From Micrasema longulum (lineage: Eukaryota; Arthropoda; Insecta; Trichoptera; Brachycentridae), in NCBI GenBank assembly GCA_022494885.1, contig JAGVSM010000452.1, positions 186,001 through 250,000 of the forward strand: DNA of 64,000 nt. Reading direction: 5' to 3'. How positions within the stretch are numbered: position 1 is the first letter of the stretch; every line of letters begins with the position of its first letter. The translations under genes were made by a program, and so were the position numbers. Shown here piece after piece: positions 1-11,052 of the stretch. The notes beneath the pieces were generated by a model, which was not told the origin of the DNA, did no database searches, and worked only from the letters and a program-made list of their open reading frames with translations.

Positions 1-1990
1 CGGCTTCTCCTACCTTCAACTCGGCCAGACATTATTGCCTTTTCTAGATTGTCTGGCTCACGTCTAGCAATATGTCCAAAGAAAGACAGTATCCTTCTCA
101 AACACACCACTGATAGACGAGTTGTAATATGGAGCTCTTCCAGTATCGATGGATTCGTCCTTCTGGCTGTCCAAGGCACTCGCATCAGCCTTCTTCAACA
201 CCACATCTCGAATGCATCGATCCTCTTCCTCTCGTAGGCACGCATTGTCCACGTTTCAGCCCCATAAAGGAAAATGGAGAATACCAGGGCTTCCATCAAC
301 CGCTTTTTTGTGTTTATTGATATACCTCGATCTCACCAAATCTTCTCCAAACGGTTCATTGCTTCTTTGACCATTTGAATCCTGCGACCAATCTCAGGTC
401 TGCAACTGCCGTTGTTGGAGATAAGCGAGCCGAGGTACACAAAGTCATCTATCAGTTCAAGGTCTTGCATCTGTCTTGTCCTTAGGAGACTGCCAGCTCT
501 GTCTACAATCATTAGCTTTGTCTTACTTTTATTTATTTTAAGACCCAGAGCCTCACTCTCCAACTCTATCCGTCTGAAAGCTTCTGCTAGCTCGGTTTCA
601 TCTTTGGCAATCAGTGTCGTGTCGTCTGCATATCTCAGATTTGATATTTGCTAACCACTTTGACACCACCATTCCACCCATCCAGCGCTCTTCTCATGAT
701 ATATTCACCGTAAAGGTTGAAAAGTTTTGGCGACAAGATGCATCCTTGGCGCACACCTCTTTCTGTTTTAAATGGAGCTGACAGTGCATTCTTCATCCTT
801 ACTCTTGCTGACCCATCCATGTATAAATTTTTCACCAGTAATGTGAGATGCTGTGGCACACCCATCTCTAGCATGATCTCAAACATATGTTGCCAACATA
901 CACAGTCAAAGGCCTTTGTGTAGTCAATAAAACACAGTAACATTGGCTCATTGAGCTCACGGCACTTCTCAATCAGCTGACAAATGTTTAGGATCTGCTC
1001 CCGTGTACCCCTCCCTGCCACAAAACCTGCTTGCTCACAGGGAATTTGACAGTTAATATAATTCTCTAAACATTTATTTATAATGAAAAGAAGAATTTTG
1101 CTGGCATGCGACATAAGGAAGATTGTTAGATAATTCTCACATTTACGGGTTGATCCTTTTTTATGAAGCGGTATTAAAATTGACTCTGTCCAATCATCGG
1201 GCCATTGACCTGTTCTCCACACTTTCAGACATATATTGTGGATCATCCGAACTCCTTCATACCCTAGATGTTTAATGAGTTCAGCGGAGATCCCATCATT
1301 ACCTACTGCTTTATTTTTCATTTTGGAAATGGCATGTTTTATTTCCTCCAGCAATATATCTGGTTCCCTCTCATCGTCCAATTCAATATCAATTTCATTA
1401 CCAGTTTCAATCGAATTGTCAGAGTATAATCCACGACAGTAATTGTTCCATCTCTCCAGTATTTTATCCTGTTCAGTCAGAAGATCGCCTCTTTCATTTT
1501 CAATTATCCATGTTTTAGGCTTAAAGTTACTCGTAAGGATCTTAATTTTCAGAAACATGTCTTTAGTATGTGCAGTATGAGCCAGCTGTTCTATATCTTT
1601 ACAAACATCATTAATGTATGCATCTTTATCACGTCTACATGCTTTTTGCACTTGATGGTGTAATGCACTATATTGCTGTCTGTTGCTGGCTACACCGTTC
1701 ACTTTCAGGATTCTCCGTTGTTTTACTAGTGCCCAAGTCTCATCGCTCATCCACACCTTATTTCTTCTGAATGTATCATTCGATATACAAGCATCATTGG
1801 CTGTTGTTAAGATTGTGATTTTGAGTTTCGTCCATGTGGCATTAGCGGATTCAAAAGGATCATTTTCTAATGTACTGAGTTTTGCGCATATTCCTCTTTC
1901 AAAAACTTTTAATGCCTGGTTATCTAATTTAGTTCTTATTAAAGTGTTATTCTCTATGTTCCAAGTTATAAAACCATTGTCATTCTAAAA
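1..1990 (-). mobile_element. RTE-type LINE fragment, frame-broken reverse transcriptase
   Basis: Minus-strand translation gives a reverse transcriptase. The main open segment (1756 to 635) carries the fingers/palm part, with the motif A-like FIDYTKAFDCV and the motif B-like RGVRQGCILSPKLFNLY. The catalytic YADDTTLIA motif follows near 600-635 but in another frame, after a one-base shift next to a stop. A third segment (563 to 333) has the ELESEALGLKIN and DFVYLGSLIS motifs typical of RTE-type endonuclease-RTs common in Lepidoptera. A last piece continues to the window edge with the FLYGAETWT-like region. At least two frame breaks make it inactive. The copy runs off the left edge, so its 3' end is not seen. 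It lies in what is probably an upstream TONSL intron. The RTE clade call rests on remembered motif similarity. Confidence 0.8.
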
Positions 1991-2146
1991 TTTCAACTCT
2001 AGTTTTTAGCAAGAATTTTAGCCATTATTTCATCGGGATCGTAGAACACCGACGGATGTGTGAAAAATGCGATATTGACTTCCTCTTATATTTAATATTG
2101 AAAAAGTTATAAAAAGTCTTTTTTTCCGGGTGTGAAAATTCTTTAA

Positions 2147-2300
2147 CATTTTCTTGTATACCCACGAACAGGCCATGCCTTTGTGGGATTTTTTGTTTAC
2201 TATTTTTCTATCAATATGTACTTCATTGATATGTAATTATGCTTTATTTTTTTTAATACTCTGTTTTATTATCATGTTTATTGTAAAAAAACAAAAAAAA
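2147..2300 (+). repeat. Direct repeat copy 1 (pair with 2789-2945)
   Basis: Begins with CTTGTATACCCACGAACA, continues through GCCTTTGTGGGAT and an AT-rich tail to TTATTGTAAAAAA. The second copy, about 640 bp downstream, matches over about 150 bp with scattered substitutions. The A-rich end suggests a short retroelement tail, but no promoter boxes or coding sequence were seen. Confidence 0.6.
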
Positions 2301-2788
2301 ATGAATAAAAAAAATATTAAAAATTTTTTTAATATAAAACTGACCGAAGTATGAAATAATATACTTTTGCAGTTAACAAAGTTTTTTAAACTTGAAGAAC
2401 AGCGCACGCTTCCTTGTTCTACGATCATGACGATTTAAGCCCATTGCAGGTGACGTGAGCTAACTGACATTTTAAAGGCGAAGTAAACTCATTGTTTATA
2501 TGTATTACATTTCTTTAATCAGTATAATCCAAATACCACATTTTTCTGGTTTTTTTATGTATAAAACATTCATGTTAATTAACCCTTTTTTTCTATGATA
2601 TATTTTGTTGTCCTTTAATAATAAGGAATATTTTTATGTTTTTTTTATTTATATTTTTATTTCCTTTTTTAATTACTACAAAATAAAAAAGTACCTTATA
2701 ATCTTTTAAAGAATATTTTCTTTTATCTTTCTTATATTGCACAAAAATATTATACCTGTCTATTTAATATAGGAGAAAAAATTCATAA

Positions 2789-2945
2789 ACATTTCTTGTA
2801 TACCCACGAACATGTCATGCCTTTGTGGGATTTTTATTTACTATTTTTACTGTTAATATGTATTTCATTGCTATGTAATTATCCTTAATTTTTTGTATAC
2901 TTTTGTTTTACCTCTTATGTATATTGTAAAAAAAAATTTTTTTTT
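2789..2945 (+). repeat. Direct repeat copy 2 (pair with 2147-2300)
   Basis: Same order of blocks as the first copy: CTTGTATACCCACGAACA, GCCTTTGTGGGAT, an AT-rich stretch, then ATTGTAAAAAAAA. Both copies lie in the same orientation in the presumed TONSL intron. Confidence 0.6.
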
Positions 2946-3064
2946 CAAATATATAAAAATAGTTAAGTAAAAAAATTTGGCAAAAAGCTCGAGTTTTACT
3001 CTAGCCAACAGGCTGAGTAGTCTGTCTGAGCGGATCCAAAATATATGTGATTATTTACACTGCA

Positions 3065-3212
3065 ATACTTTATTGTTCTTGAATTGACACCAGAAGAGTA
3101 AGGAGACTGATAACCTTACCTCCCGTGCAATGAAAATGATCTAGATTTGCTGCAATTGGGGTGGAGTGCCCTTTGCACCACTGGGTGCAGATAGCGAAAT
3201 GGTGATGGTGAT
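3065..3212 (+). repeat. tRNA-derived SINE, diverged body fragment (SINE-A)
   Basis: Matches the body of the full SINE copies at 21552 and 47731: AGACTGATAACCTTACC, then AATGATCTAGAT, then GTGCCCTTTGCACCACTGGGTGC and a GATGATG end. The tRNA-like head is missing or unrecognisable. Confidence 0.55.
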
Positions 3213-3299
3213 GATCGAACGGTTTTGCTGTTTGCATTTTATTTAAACTAGTTGTTTCTAGTTTTTAGAAGGAATCTTAATTTTAAATTTTTCTTGCAG

Positions 3300-6200
3300 G
3301 TATTACTCCGATGCATGACGCTGCTAGTAATGGATATTTAGAAATAGTGGAATTCCTCCTAGATTATGGCGCTTCTCCTTCTTTAAAAAATGACCATGGG
3401 CAAACTGTTCTAGATTTTCTTAAATCGTGGAGAAGAAAAGAAGAACTTAATCCTTCTGAGCAGTTATTTTATGAAACTTTATGCGCAAGACTACATAGAA
3501 ATGTTGAAAATTCTGGAAGCATAAGCCAAATTTTATCTCCATTGAAATCTCAGTATATTAAAACAAAAACATCAAATTTAAGTCTTACTAAAACACACCC
3601 AAGTCCCAGAAGAGGAAGTACAGTTGATTGTTTAAAGACAAAAAATCGAGAAAAGGATGGTGGTGATAGTGATGATTCAATTTCCGTGCGAAACCAAGCT
3701 AAATACAGAAATATTATCGATGATGATTCTAGTAACTCATCCGTAGAAACAAATATTCAAAAATCCAGTGGCAAATTTAGAAAAACAGGTGTACACGAGT
3801 ACAGAAATGCTATCCAAACTTTGAGGAATAGATTTAATACAAATGATACGGATAGTGACCAGGAAAATAGAAAAGATAAAAATGGCAAATCAAAAAAGGG
3901 AGCTCTTCTTGATCCAGAGGAAGTTGGAGATGATTGGTTAGAAGAAGACATACTCTCGTCCAACAGTAAAAAACGAAAAAGGAATAATAGTGTTATTGTT
4001 GATACTGTTAAAAGAAAATCAAAAGATTCTATTAAAATAGCATCAAGAAATGATTGCTCTATTGAAAGTGATTTGCCACACGAATTAGTTTCTGAGGATT
4101 TGATATCAAGTTATGGTTTCATTGATAATATTTGTCCTGAGGATATATGTGACAGTGATAGTAATTCAATGGATGCAGAAATAATGCATAGAGAAAATAT
4201 CCCGCCATTTGTAGATGATGATACAAAGTTTCGTAGAAGTTTGTCTACAGAAAATCTAGATAAACAGAACATTAAAAAAAAACGTTGGAAACATCAGTCA
4301 ACATTAATCAAATCAGGGTTTACCAGGAAAAAATCTGATAGTCCAAAAGTTCATTCTACTTCTTATGAAAATTGCATAGGAAGTGATTCTGAAACACATT
4401 CCAATTTAAGTTTGTCGTCTAATAAAAGTGTACGCAATTTAATTGGCAGTTCCGAGGAACCAGATTCAACTAGTGAACAGATTCTTCAATGCAGTTTTGA
4501 CAGATTGAAAAGTATAGACATTCAGAATTCTCAATTTGTGCGAACTGAGTCATACAGCAGTTACCGTCCCCTTCAACCACCATTACCCCCAGCAGCTGTA
4601 CGAGTGAGAATTCAGGATAAATTACTCCTTATTCCTGTAGCTATGGATAAAATTGATTCCCTGACTATCGATTGGCTTTCTAAAGAAGTGTCTAGAAGAT
4701 ATTACAAGTATGTTATTTGTGCACATAAATATTCTCTTAATGTGTATATAGTAAAAATTTTCAATGTGATTGTTTTTTAAATATTTTAGTATTGAAGGTG
4801 TTCAGCCTTCCTTGAACTTATTAACTTGCGATGGAGCTATTCTAGCAGATGAAGATCCGCTGAGTCTTGTGATAGGTTCTACAGAGTTACAGGCAAGCAT
4901 AACTAGTTGGAATTTACCGCCTGTTGGAGAGAGGTACATAGAGTGCTGCGCCCAACTTAAAATAGGTATTCTTACCGCTTTATAATATGTAATGTTAGAT
5001 ATATATTTTCAAGCCTAATCACAGGTGAATTTAGCCTCTAGACAAGGTTCTTAAAGTATTCCTATCCCTGAAACAAATTCATTTTAAAAATGACCAATTA
5101 TCATCCATTTTCCTACTGTTAAATCTGAGAAATTAGTATTTGCGGTCAATAGACTCCATTTACAAAATACATTAAAAAATATTATTTTATTAGTTAACAT
5201 ACATATTCTAAGCAGGTGTCAAAAGACTAGGGAAAATTCCCCCACTAACTATTACAAAAGGCATAAACCACAAATTTGTTTTCTATCCAACAACAAAATA
5301 TGTAGGTATATTTAAAATATTAACTTTGAAAATATTGAAATTACCGCATACTTGTATTTTTCAATCGTCTTACAAAACTTATGTTTTTTTTCAGATATTG
5401 ATGATCATCTCAGGAACATGTTAGAATGTAGTCAAGCGACCCACAGCCTCTCGTTGCCAAACTTGAGTTTATCTCCGCCTGAAATACAACCAGTATTCAA
5501 GTCCCTTAATCACCAAACCAATTTAACCCACCTGATATTGTGTAATAATAATTTGGGCAATGAGGGGTTCAAGTATTTAACTCAATGTTTACCCACTCTT
5601 GCCCAAATCAAAGCTATAAACTTGAGCGGGAACTCCATAGATGCAGATGGATTAAAGAATTTGTTATATCTTTTTGAAAAACCAAATACATCTACTCTTC
5701 AAAATCACTTGGAATTAGATCTAAGTTACAATCCCTTGGGTGATAATGGATTAAAACATATTATGAAATTAACTAACTATGTAAAATTAAAGAGCTTGAT
5801 TTTAAAAGAGTGCGATATAACTTCGAATATTTCAGAAAACTCAGAAATATTGAGCCTTAAAGATTTAGAAGTTCTCGATCTTGGCTTTAATTCCTTCAAT
5901 CGAAACTTTTTACGGAGTATTTTAATATCTTTGGATCCGCTGGCTATATGTGCATTAAGATTAGAAGGATTACCTGTCAATGGAGAATTTTTCGCAACAT
6001 TTATGGATAATTGCACTTACTCTAGGTTAATGGAATTGGATTTATCCAGATGTAATCTAACTGATGCAGACATCACCCAAATTTTAAGGTTTGCCTAATA
6101 TTGTTTCTTTAAAATGTTTGTTTTGTTTATTGTAAACCATGTTCTTGTTTTATTTGTTTTCTAGATCTGTGATTGAATTATTAACTGGAACAATATTGTT

Positions 6201-6601
6201 TCATACTTTGAATTTATTTATTTCTCATTAAATCTCAAAATGCTTCTTACAGATCGCTTTCTAAGTGCGAAGAACTGCAAACTATAAAGTTGTGTTACAA
6301 CCGAGAGTTGACAGTTCTATCCCTAAAAAAACTCATTCAGCATTCTCCATCGTTTACAAACGTAAATTTAGAAGGTTGTGGATGCATCTTCAAGTATCTG
6401 CAGGAACAAGACATGCGAGGAAATTGGTTCCGGGACACACAACACTGTAAAATTAGATCATTAAAGATAACATCTGAGAATTTGGATGATAATTCAAGCA
6501 AATTCTCGCAACTATTTTCTGCTATGTGGGTTGATAAATGGGAAGGTGCAGCACATGTGGGCTTGGGAATTTATGGACAGATGCATCTCTCTGCTACTTG
6601 A
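3300..6601 (+). CDS. TONSL: Tonsoku-like protein (TONSL), C-terminal four exons
   Basis: TONSL partners MMS22L at stalled replication forks and reads new histone H4 in vertebrates. Four coding exons fit in phase: 3300-4707, 4790-4965, 5395-6088 and 6253-6601, stop TGA. They give 876 codons including the stop, counting the first Gly codon completed by a base from an upstream exon. In order they show: the final ankyrin repeat (GITPMHDAASNG, then EIVEFLLDYGASPSL); a long Ser/acidic linker with DDWLEEDI; a ubiquitin-like region starting at VRVRIQDKLLLIPV and split by the first intron; then leucine-rich repeats (LTHLILCNNNLGNEG, LELDLSYNPLGDNG, MELDLSRCNLTD). The ankyrin-UBL-LRR order is diagnostic of TONSL. 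The N-terminal TPR half, about 500 residues in human, must lie upstream. No internal break was found. Confidence 0.9.
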
Positions 6602-6613
6602 AAAACTGTGATA

Positions 6614-6619
6614 AATAAA
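6614..6619 (+). terminator. Poly(A) signal of TONSL
   Basis: AATAAA begins 13 bp after the TONSL stop codon, implying a very short 3' UTR. Its role is inferred from position. Confidence 0.6.
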
Positions 6620-6704
6620 AAGTATTGTTATGTAATTGCCAGCACAGGTATGTTATAATTTCATATGTTATTTATGGCGGAATAGGTTAGCACAGGCATA
6701 GTAT

Positions 6705-6912
6705 ATTGCAGCAGAGATAGATAATATGGTATTCTAGGCATTTACAGGACTTATGACCTGTCATTGGCTGGTTTTAATGACCACTTTACACACAGTGTAA
6801 TATTCACCATTCTGCCTTTGTTTGAGCATCAATGTTTCTTCAATTCTTATATCCGTTGATTTTGTCAAGTAGAAGAGCTGAAATCTTTATTGATGTGGGT
6901 TAGATTCATCTA
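6705..6912 (+). repeat. Foldback family FB1, copy 1 (partial)
   Basis: FB1 is my label for a repeat found about ten times in this window. This copy shows the signature blocks TTATGACCTGTCATTGGCTG, CACTTTACACACAGTGTAA, TTCACCATTCTGCC, and the tail blocks AGAGCTGAAA and GTTAGATTCATCT. Outer arms are missing. The repeat starts about 100 bp after the TONSL stop. Confidence 0.7.
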
Positions 6913-6949
6913 GATTGTGAATTAATTTACCTTCTATGCAAATAAATAA

Positions 6950-8392
6950 ATAAAAATAAATAAATATTTTGAGTATGTCCAAATATCACTTTTCACATAA
7001 TATTGGACCCAGATATTCGCTGACCAGATGATCTCTTTTGAGTGAACCACATGAAGAGGCATTCTTCGACGTCATAAGTAGATACTTGGCCGTTTGGGAG
7101 TTAATTTCAATAGCTGTGCAAATTATGTAGTTAAATTTGTAAAAAAAATGTATTTAATCCAATCCGGATAATCGAAGTTCTACTGTATAATATTTATTTT
7201 TACAGATGTTTTATTTTATAACCTCCACCCAAAGTTACTGTGTTTGATGGTAATAAAAACTATGAAATAGTCGCCGCATATGAATTTTTTGGTAGTTATT
7301 GGCCATTTTTAACTCAGATTTATGTGAATAAATTAATATTAGTAATAAATCCAAACTTTTTGCTATTAATTTTATCATTCTAATACTTAGAGTTTATTAT
7401 TCGTTATAGGCAGGCAGCCTTTGCTGATGCGCCTGTATCTCGTGTACTGCTTTTTGTCAATTTGTAATATTTAGTGTATATTTGCCCCTGTTGTATTATA
7501 ATAAATTATTTGTTCTCAACAATTATTGTAAATATTAAAAGTTTAAGTTTATATTTATGTTTTATTTATGAAATAACATAAATTTATTGGCACAAATATC
7601 TTCTCGTACAAATTTGCATTTCAAGGATATTAATGTGTTTAATTGTATTTATAGTCCCTTTGTACATAAATTACAATAAAAAACGATTTTTAAAATATTG
7701 ATTTATTTTGTTGTTGAACTACTACTACCTATTCCCTTTCGTTTTTTTATTCCTTTATCATCTTCCTGTTTCCTTCCAAACTCATTATCTTATCCTGAAA
7801 TATCATCACATCTTATCATCATATAATGAAAGTAGTTTTATTGATCAATTTATATTTTCAAGCTCTATCCGCACACTAAAAAACAGCTATAATAAAAATA
7901 TAAATAAATATAGTGGTAGGTATATATTTTCCAAAGTACAAGTTTTGACCAGACTGTTTTTTCGTTAATAATAATAATAACGTTTGGATAATTTATATAG
8001 CGCCATTTTTGTGAAAATCACCTCAAGGGCGCTGTTCAATAAATAAATATCCCAGCACGTCTTGCAGCTACAGAGCGCATGGACAATAAGAAATCTAGCC
8101 CCTATTTACATTTTTTTTTTAAAAACTTTATTTTACAATGAAGTTTAGAATTTAACTGATATTTTAAAAAACGAAATGAAAAGCAAATTTATAAAAATAG
8201 AAGTTAGATAGCAACAAGTCTTGCAGCTACTGGGCGCATGGACGGTTGAAATTCTAGACCCCATTTACTAAATTTGTTGTTGGCTGGAAGATATTGTTTT
8301 CAAGCAATAAGTCTGTCAAAATGCATCTATTTTTTATACTTGAAATTTTAATAACAAAAACCTACAGAAATAAAAAAACAAGCTTTTTTAAT
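6950..8392. other. Gene-poor AT-rich stretch downstream of TONSL
   Basis: No coding potential seen. Contains an AAATAAATA-rich tail, a short TAA microsatellite near 7968, and two copies of a 56-58 bp direct repeat at 8055-8110 and 8212-8269. Confidence 0.5.
8055..8269 (+). repeat. Two direct repeats of about 57 bp
   Basis: Both copies (8055-8110 and 8212-8269) share GTCTTGCAGCTAC, then GCGCATGGAC, then TCTAG(C/A)CCC and ATTTAC, with about 100 bp between. Probably remnants of one tandemly arranged repeat or element end. Confidence 0.6.
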
Positions 8393-8664
8393 AGAGATGG
8401 AGAACCTTTTGAGAAGTGAATATGGATTTCTAAGCCTTCATAGTGCGGATGACCTATTTAAGTGATCAATTTACATGCTGTGCAGCATTCACTGCAATTA
8501 TTTTACTCTTCCGTATGTTAAATTTTGTGAAGTAAAAGGTTACAGGCCCTGGAAATACTTAGATAGATTTTCATATTCGCTTTTTCAATTCCATCAAAAC
8601 ATCTCTTAATCTTTTTTGAGAGTTGAATCCTAGTACTTTTCTACAAAAATCTGGACATATTAAA
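8393..8664 (+). repeat. Foldback family FB1, copy 2 (diverged)
   Basis: Starts with AGAGATGGAGAAC, keeps GAATATGGATTTCTAAG and a degenerate centre, TTAAATTTTGTGAAGTAAA, and ends with GAGAGTTGAATCC and TCTACAAAAATCTGGACA. Both arms are present but decayed. Confidence 0.6.
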
Positions 8665-9182
8665 AGTATTGTTAATTGTTTTGTATACCTTTTACAGCCT
8701 TTATAATACAGCTTAATGTGTTATTTTCACAATCTATTGATAATGTTTGACATTATCAATCAATTTAACACTTAAGGAAAAAATAAATAAAATCAATTTA
8801 TTGGACTTGCACAGGAATATTTTTTCAAATAAGTACCTAATTGGAATATTGAAAATGTGGACAAAATTTTAAATAAATATACAATTCTTTTTTGTTTTCC
8901 ATAAGATGTTCCGTGAGTTGTGTTGAAGATGCTGAATAATAATTTTGAAGTATTTGCTGGTTTATTATGACTCAAATAAAAATACTTAATTTAAGGGCTT
9001 ATGATTGTTTAGTAAGTGAGACAAATCTAGAATGAACTTGCCATGATATGTGGTTATGTTGTATATATGTGTTGTTAATAGCAACATACCTACACTCCTT
9101 AAACTGCACAAATTAAATACTATTCAGTAGACCAATAAAGTAAAAGTATATTTATTATCTATGGTATTATGCATGATAAAGC

Positions 9183-9230
9183 CCAGTCAAATCGAAGACA
9201 GAAAAGTCAAATCGAAGACAGAAAAGTCAA
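9183..9230 (+). repeat. Short tandem repeat, 20 bp unit
   Basis: The unit AGTCAAATCGAAGACAGAAA occurs twice in tandem, followed by a partial third unit (AGTCAAAT). Confidence 0.85.
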
Positions 9231-9911
9231 ATAATTGGAACGCTTTTTTTTAATGGTTGCTTTTTCTAACTTTTCATGCGGCCCATTTTATCCGGTTTGA
9301 CAAAAACGTTCCAATTATTAAACTTAAGCTTAGAGTAGAATTATTACTCTGAGAACTTAAGCCTTATTAACTTAACTTCGTTGCAACTAGACCTAATATA
9401 TAGGTAATGTGATGTTTTAAATGTAGAACTGCTCAACTTTGAACTATCACCAGAATGTCATTTTTTACATACATATAACTTGCGCCTTATTGTAGGCAAC
9501 TACACTGGCATAACGGATTCGCTATTTACGTAAGAAAGGTAAAAACAATGAGCAAGTGTAGGTCCATACATTATGTATGTATGTGCATGTTAATCTTTTT
9601 GCATAATATTAAGTTAGCATAATACTACAATTTATGTGCTTGGAATATTAAATCTATTTTATTTTATTTGGTTTTTTTGTTGGTTACGTACTTGACATTT
9701 ATCAAAGAGCTTATTCCTAAGCCTGCATTTATACAAATAATTATTTTTAACGTTTTAAGCCTCAGCTCATCATTTATTTTCATGAATATAAATTATAGCT
9801 TCATGTGTTAAAACATTAATTATCATGCTCTTCTCCGCATTAATTGGTACATAGAACACTGCATTGTAACACAATTATCAGCCTTGTAAAATATGAAATA
9901 TCATATAAAGT

Positions 9912-9980
9912 GTCCTCGGTGCTTCAATAGCTGAGACGCTTGTCTTACACCCGGGGTTTTAGGGTTCGATTTCATGTAAG
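9912..9980 (+). repeat. tRNA-like SINE head fragment
   Basis: A GTGCTTCAATAGCTGAGACGC segment is followed by GGGTTCGATTTC, which resembles the pol III A and B boxes of a tRNA-derived SINE. It has no acceptor-stem pairing, so it is not a functional tRNA gene. Confidence 0.45.
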
Positions 9981-10249
9981 GTTACAATAAATGTGATTTT
10001 ATCCCGCTATTATATTAATTCACTATTGTAATTGAGTTTTTTGGTCTATTACATTTATGGTATAAATACATTAGCTCATTCAATATGCAAGACAACATAA
10101 TATTGTCAGTCAAAATGCTATGAATTACTAATATTATGGTTAAAAATTAATCAGGAGGCCAAAAAACGTAATATTTTATAAGACAACTTTTCCTCGATAT
10201 ATACAACTTCTGAAAATTGTTTATACCCTGTGGTAATTACATATATTAG

Positions 10250-10376
10250 GAAGAATTCTGAATGTTGCACAGTGTGCAAAGTGATCACTTAAACCAGACA
10301 ATGACAGGAAGCCCCGTAAATGATTAGATTTCCACATTCCCCAATAATTCCTTCATCTCCGTTAAGATATCTTTCA
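10250..10376 (-). repeat. Foldback family FB1, copy 3 (partial)
   Basis: Carries GAATGTTGCACAGTGTG, then GTGATCACTTAAACCAG, then CAATGACAGG and CTTCATCTCCGTT. This is the reverse-complement arm relative to copies 1 and 2. Confidence 0.65.
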
Positions 10377-10596
10377 AGTGATTATTTAGTTTTTCTGTTG
10401 AGATATTGATTTCCAAAAAACGTAGAATAAGTGTATAAAAAATAATCATGTTTCAATCTAAGTACGACTACCTTTATGTAAGTACCTGCTATCTAACTAA
10501 TTAATTACCACGTCATTTCCTTGCGGGGTATACACACAGGATATAACGTTATACAATACTCCCCTTACAGACATACTTCATTTTCTCTATCTCCAT

Positions 10597-11052
10597 CAGA
10601 GGTCCGCAAACTTTTTTGCCCCGTAGACCGCATGCTGTTTTTTCTGTTTTGGGTAGACCCCTTTTCTGACCTAGAACTGCTTTACTAAAACTGATTTTTT
10701 TAGAAATTCATCGACTTCAAATACGTTTTTGAAGCTACACAGAGCTACCAGCTACAACATTAAGGTTTACTGTGGAAATGAAAAAGAGTAAAATTTTGTA
10801 GTCAAATCTAGTAACATTTTAAAATTAAATAAATGTTTTTAAAAATCCATGCATGACATGAAATATGTGTGTTAGGTGCATTATTACATTAACGGGAGGC
10901 CAAAATTTTACTGACGGCCTGCCTTAATGGGATCCACTCTCGTGAACCCCCATTTACATCTCGTGCACCTCCAATTTTTTGTTTACTGACATGGACCCCT
11001 TGCAGGTCGTAGTCGACCCCTGGGGGTCGATATAGTACTGTGGGAATGACTG
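10597..11052. mobile_element. hAT-like non-autonomous element
   Basis: The left end CAGAGGTCCGCAAACTTTTT and the right end, read in reverse as CAGTCATTCCCACAGTACT, resemble imperfect hAT-type inverted ends that start with CAG. The 8 bp flanks, ATCTCCAT and ACCTACAT, match at 6 of 8 positions, as expected for an old hAT target duplication. The interior has no transposase. Confidence 0.5.

Larger units (their letters stand above)
1991..3299. other. Non-coding stretch before first TONSL exon in window (probable intron)
   Basis: AT-rich sequence with no convincing coding potential. It contains two copies of a roughly 150 bp direct repeat (listed separately) and a tRNA-SINE body fragment. It ends in a good splice acceptor (pyrimidine tract, then TTGCAG, at 3291-3299) leading into the TONSL exon, so at least its right part should be intron. 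Confidence 0.6.
8665..10596. other. Gene-free AT-rich stretch
   Basis: No gene seen. It holds a 20 bp tandem duplication (9183-9230), a tRNA-like SINE head (9912-9980) and an FB1 fragment (10250-10376); the rest is unassigned AT-rich DNA. Confidence 0.5.

Noticed and set aside
9183..9230. CRISPR-like or satellite array
   Set aside because: Only two and a part direct units without spacers; a simple tandem duplication.
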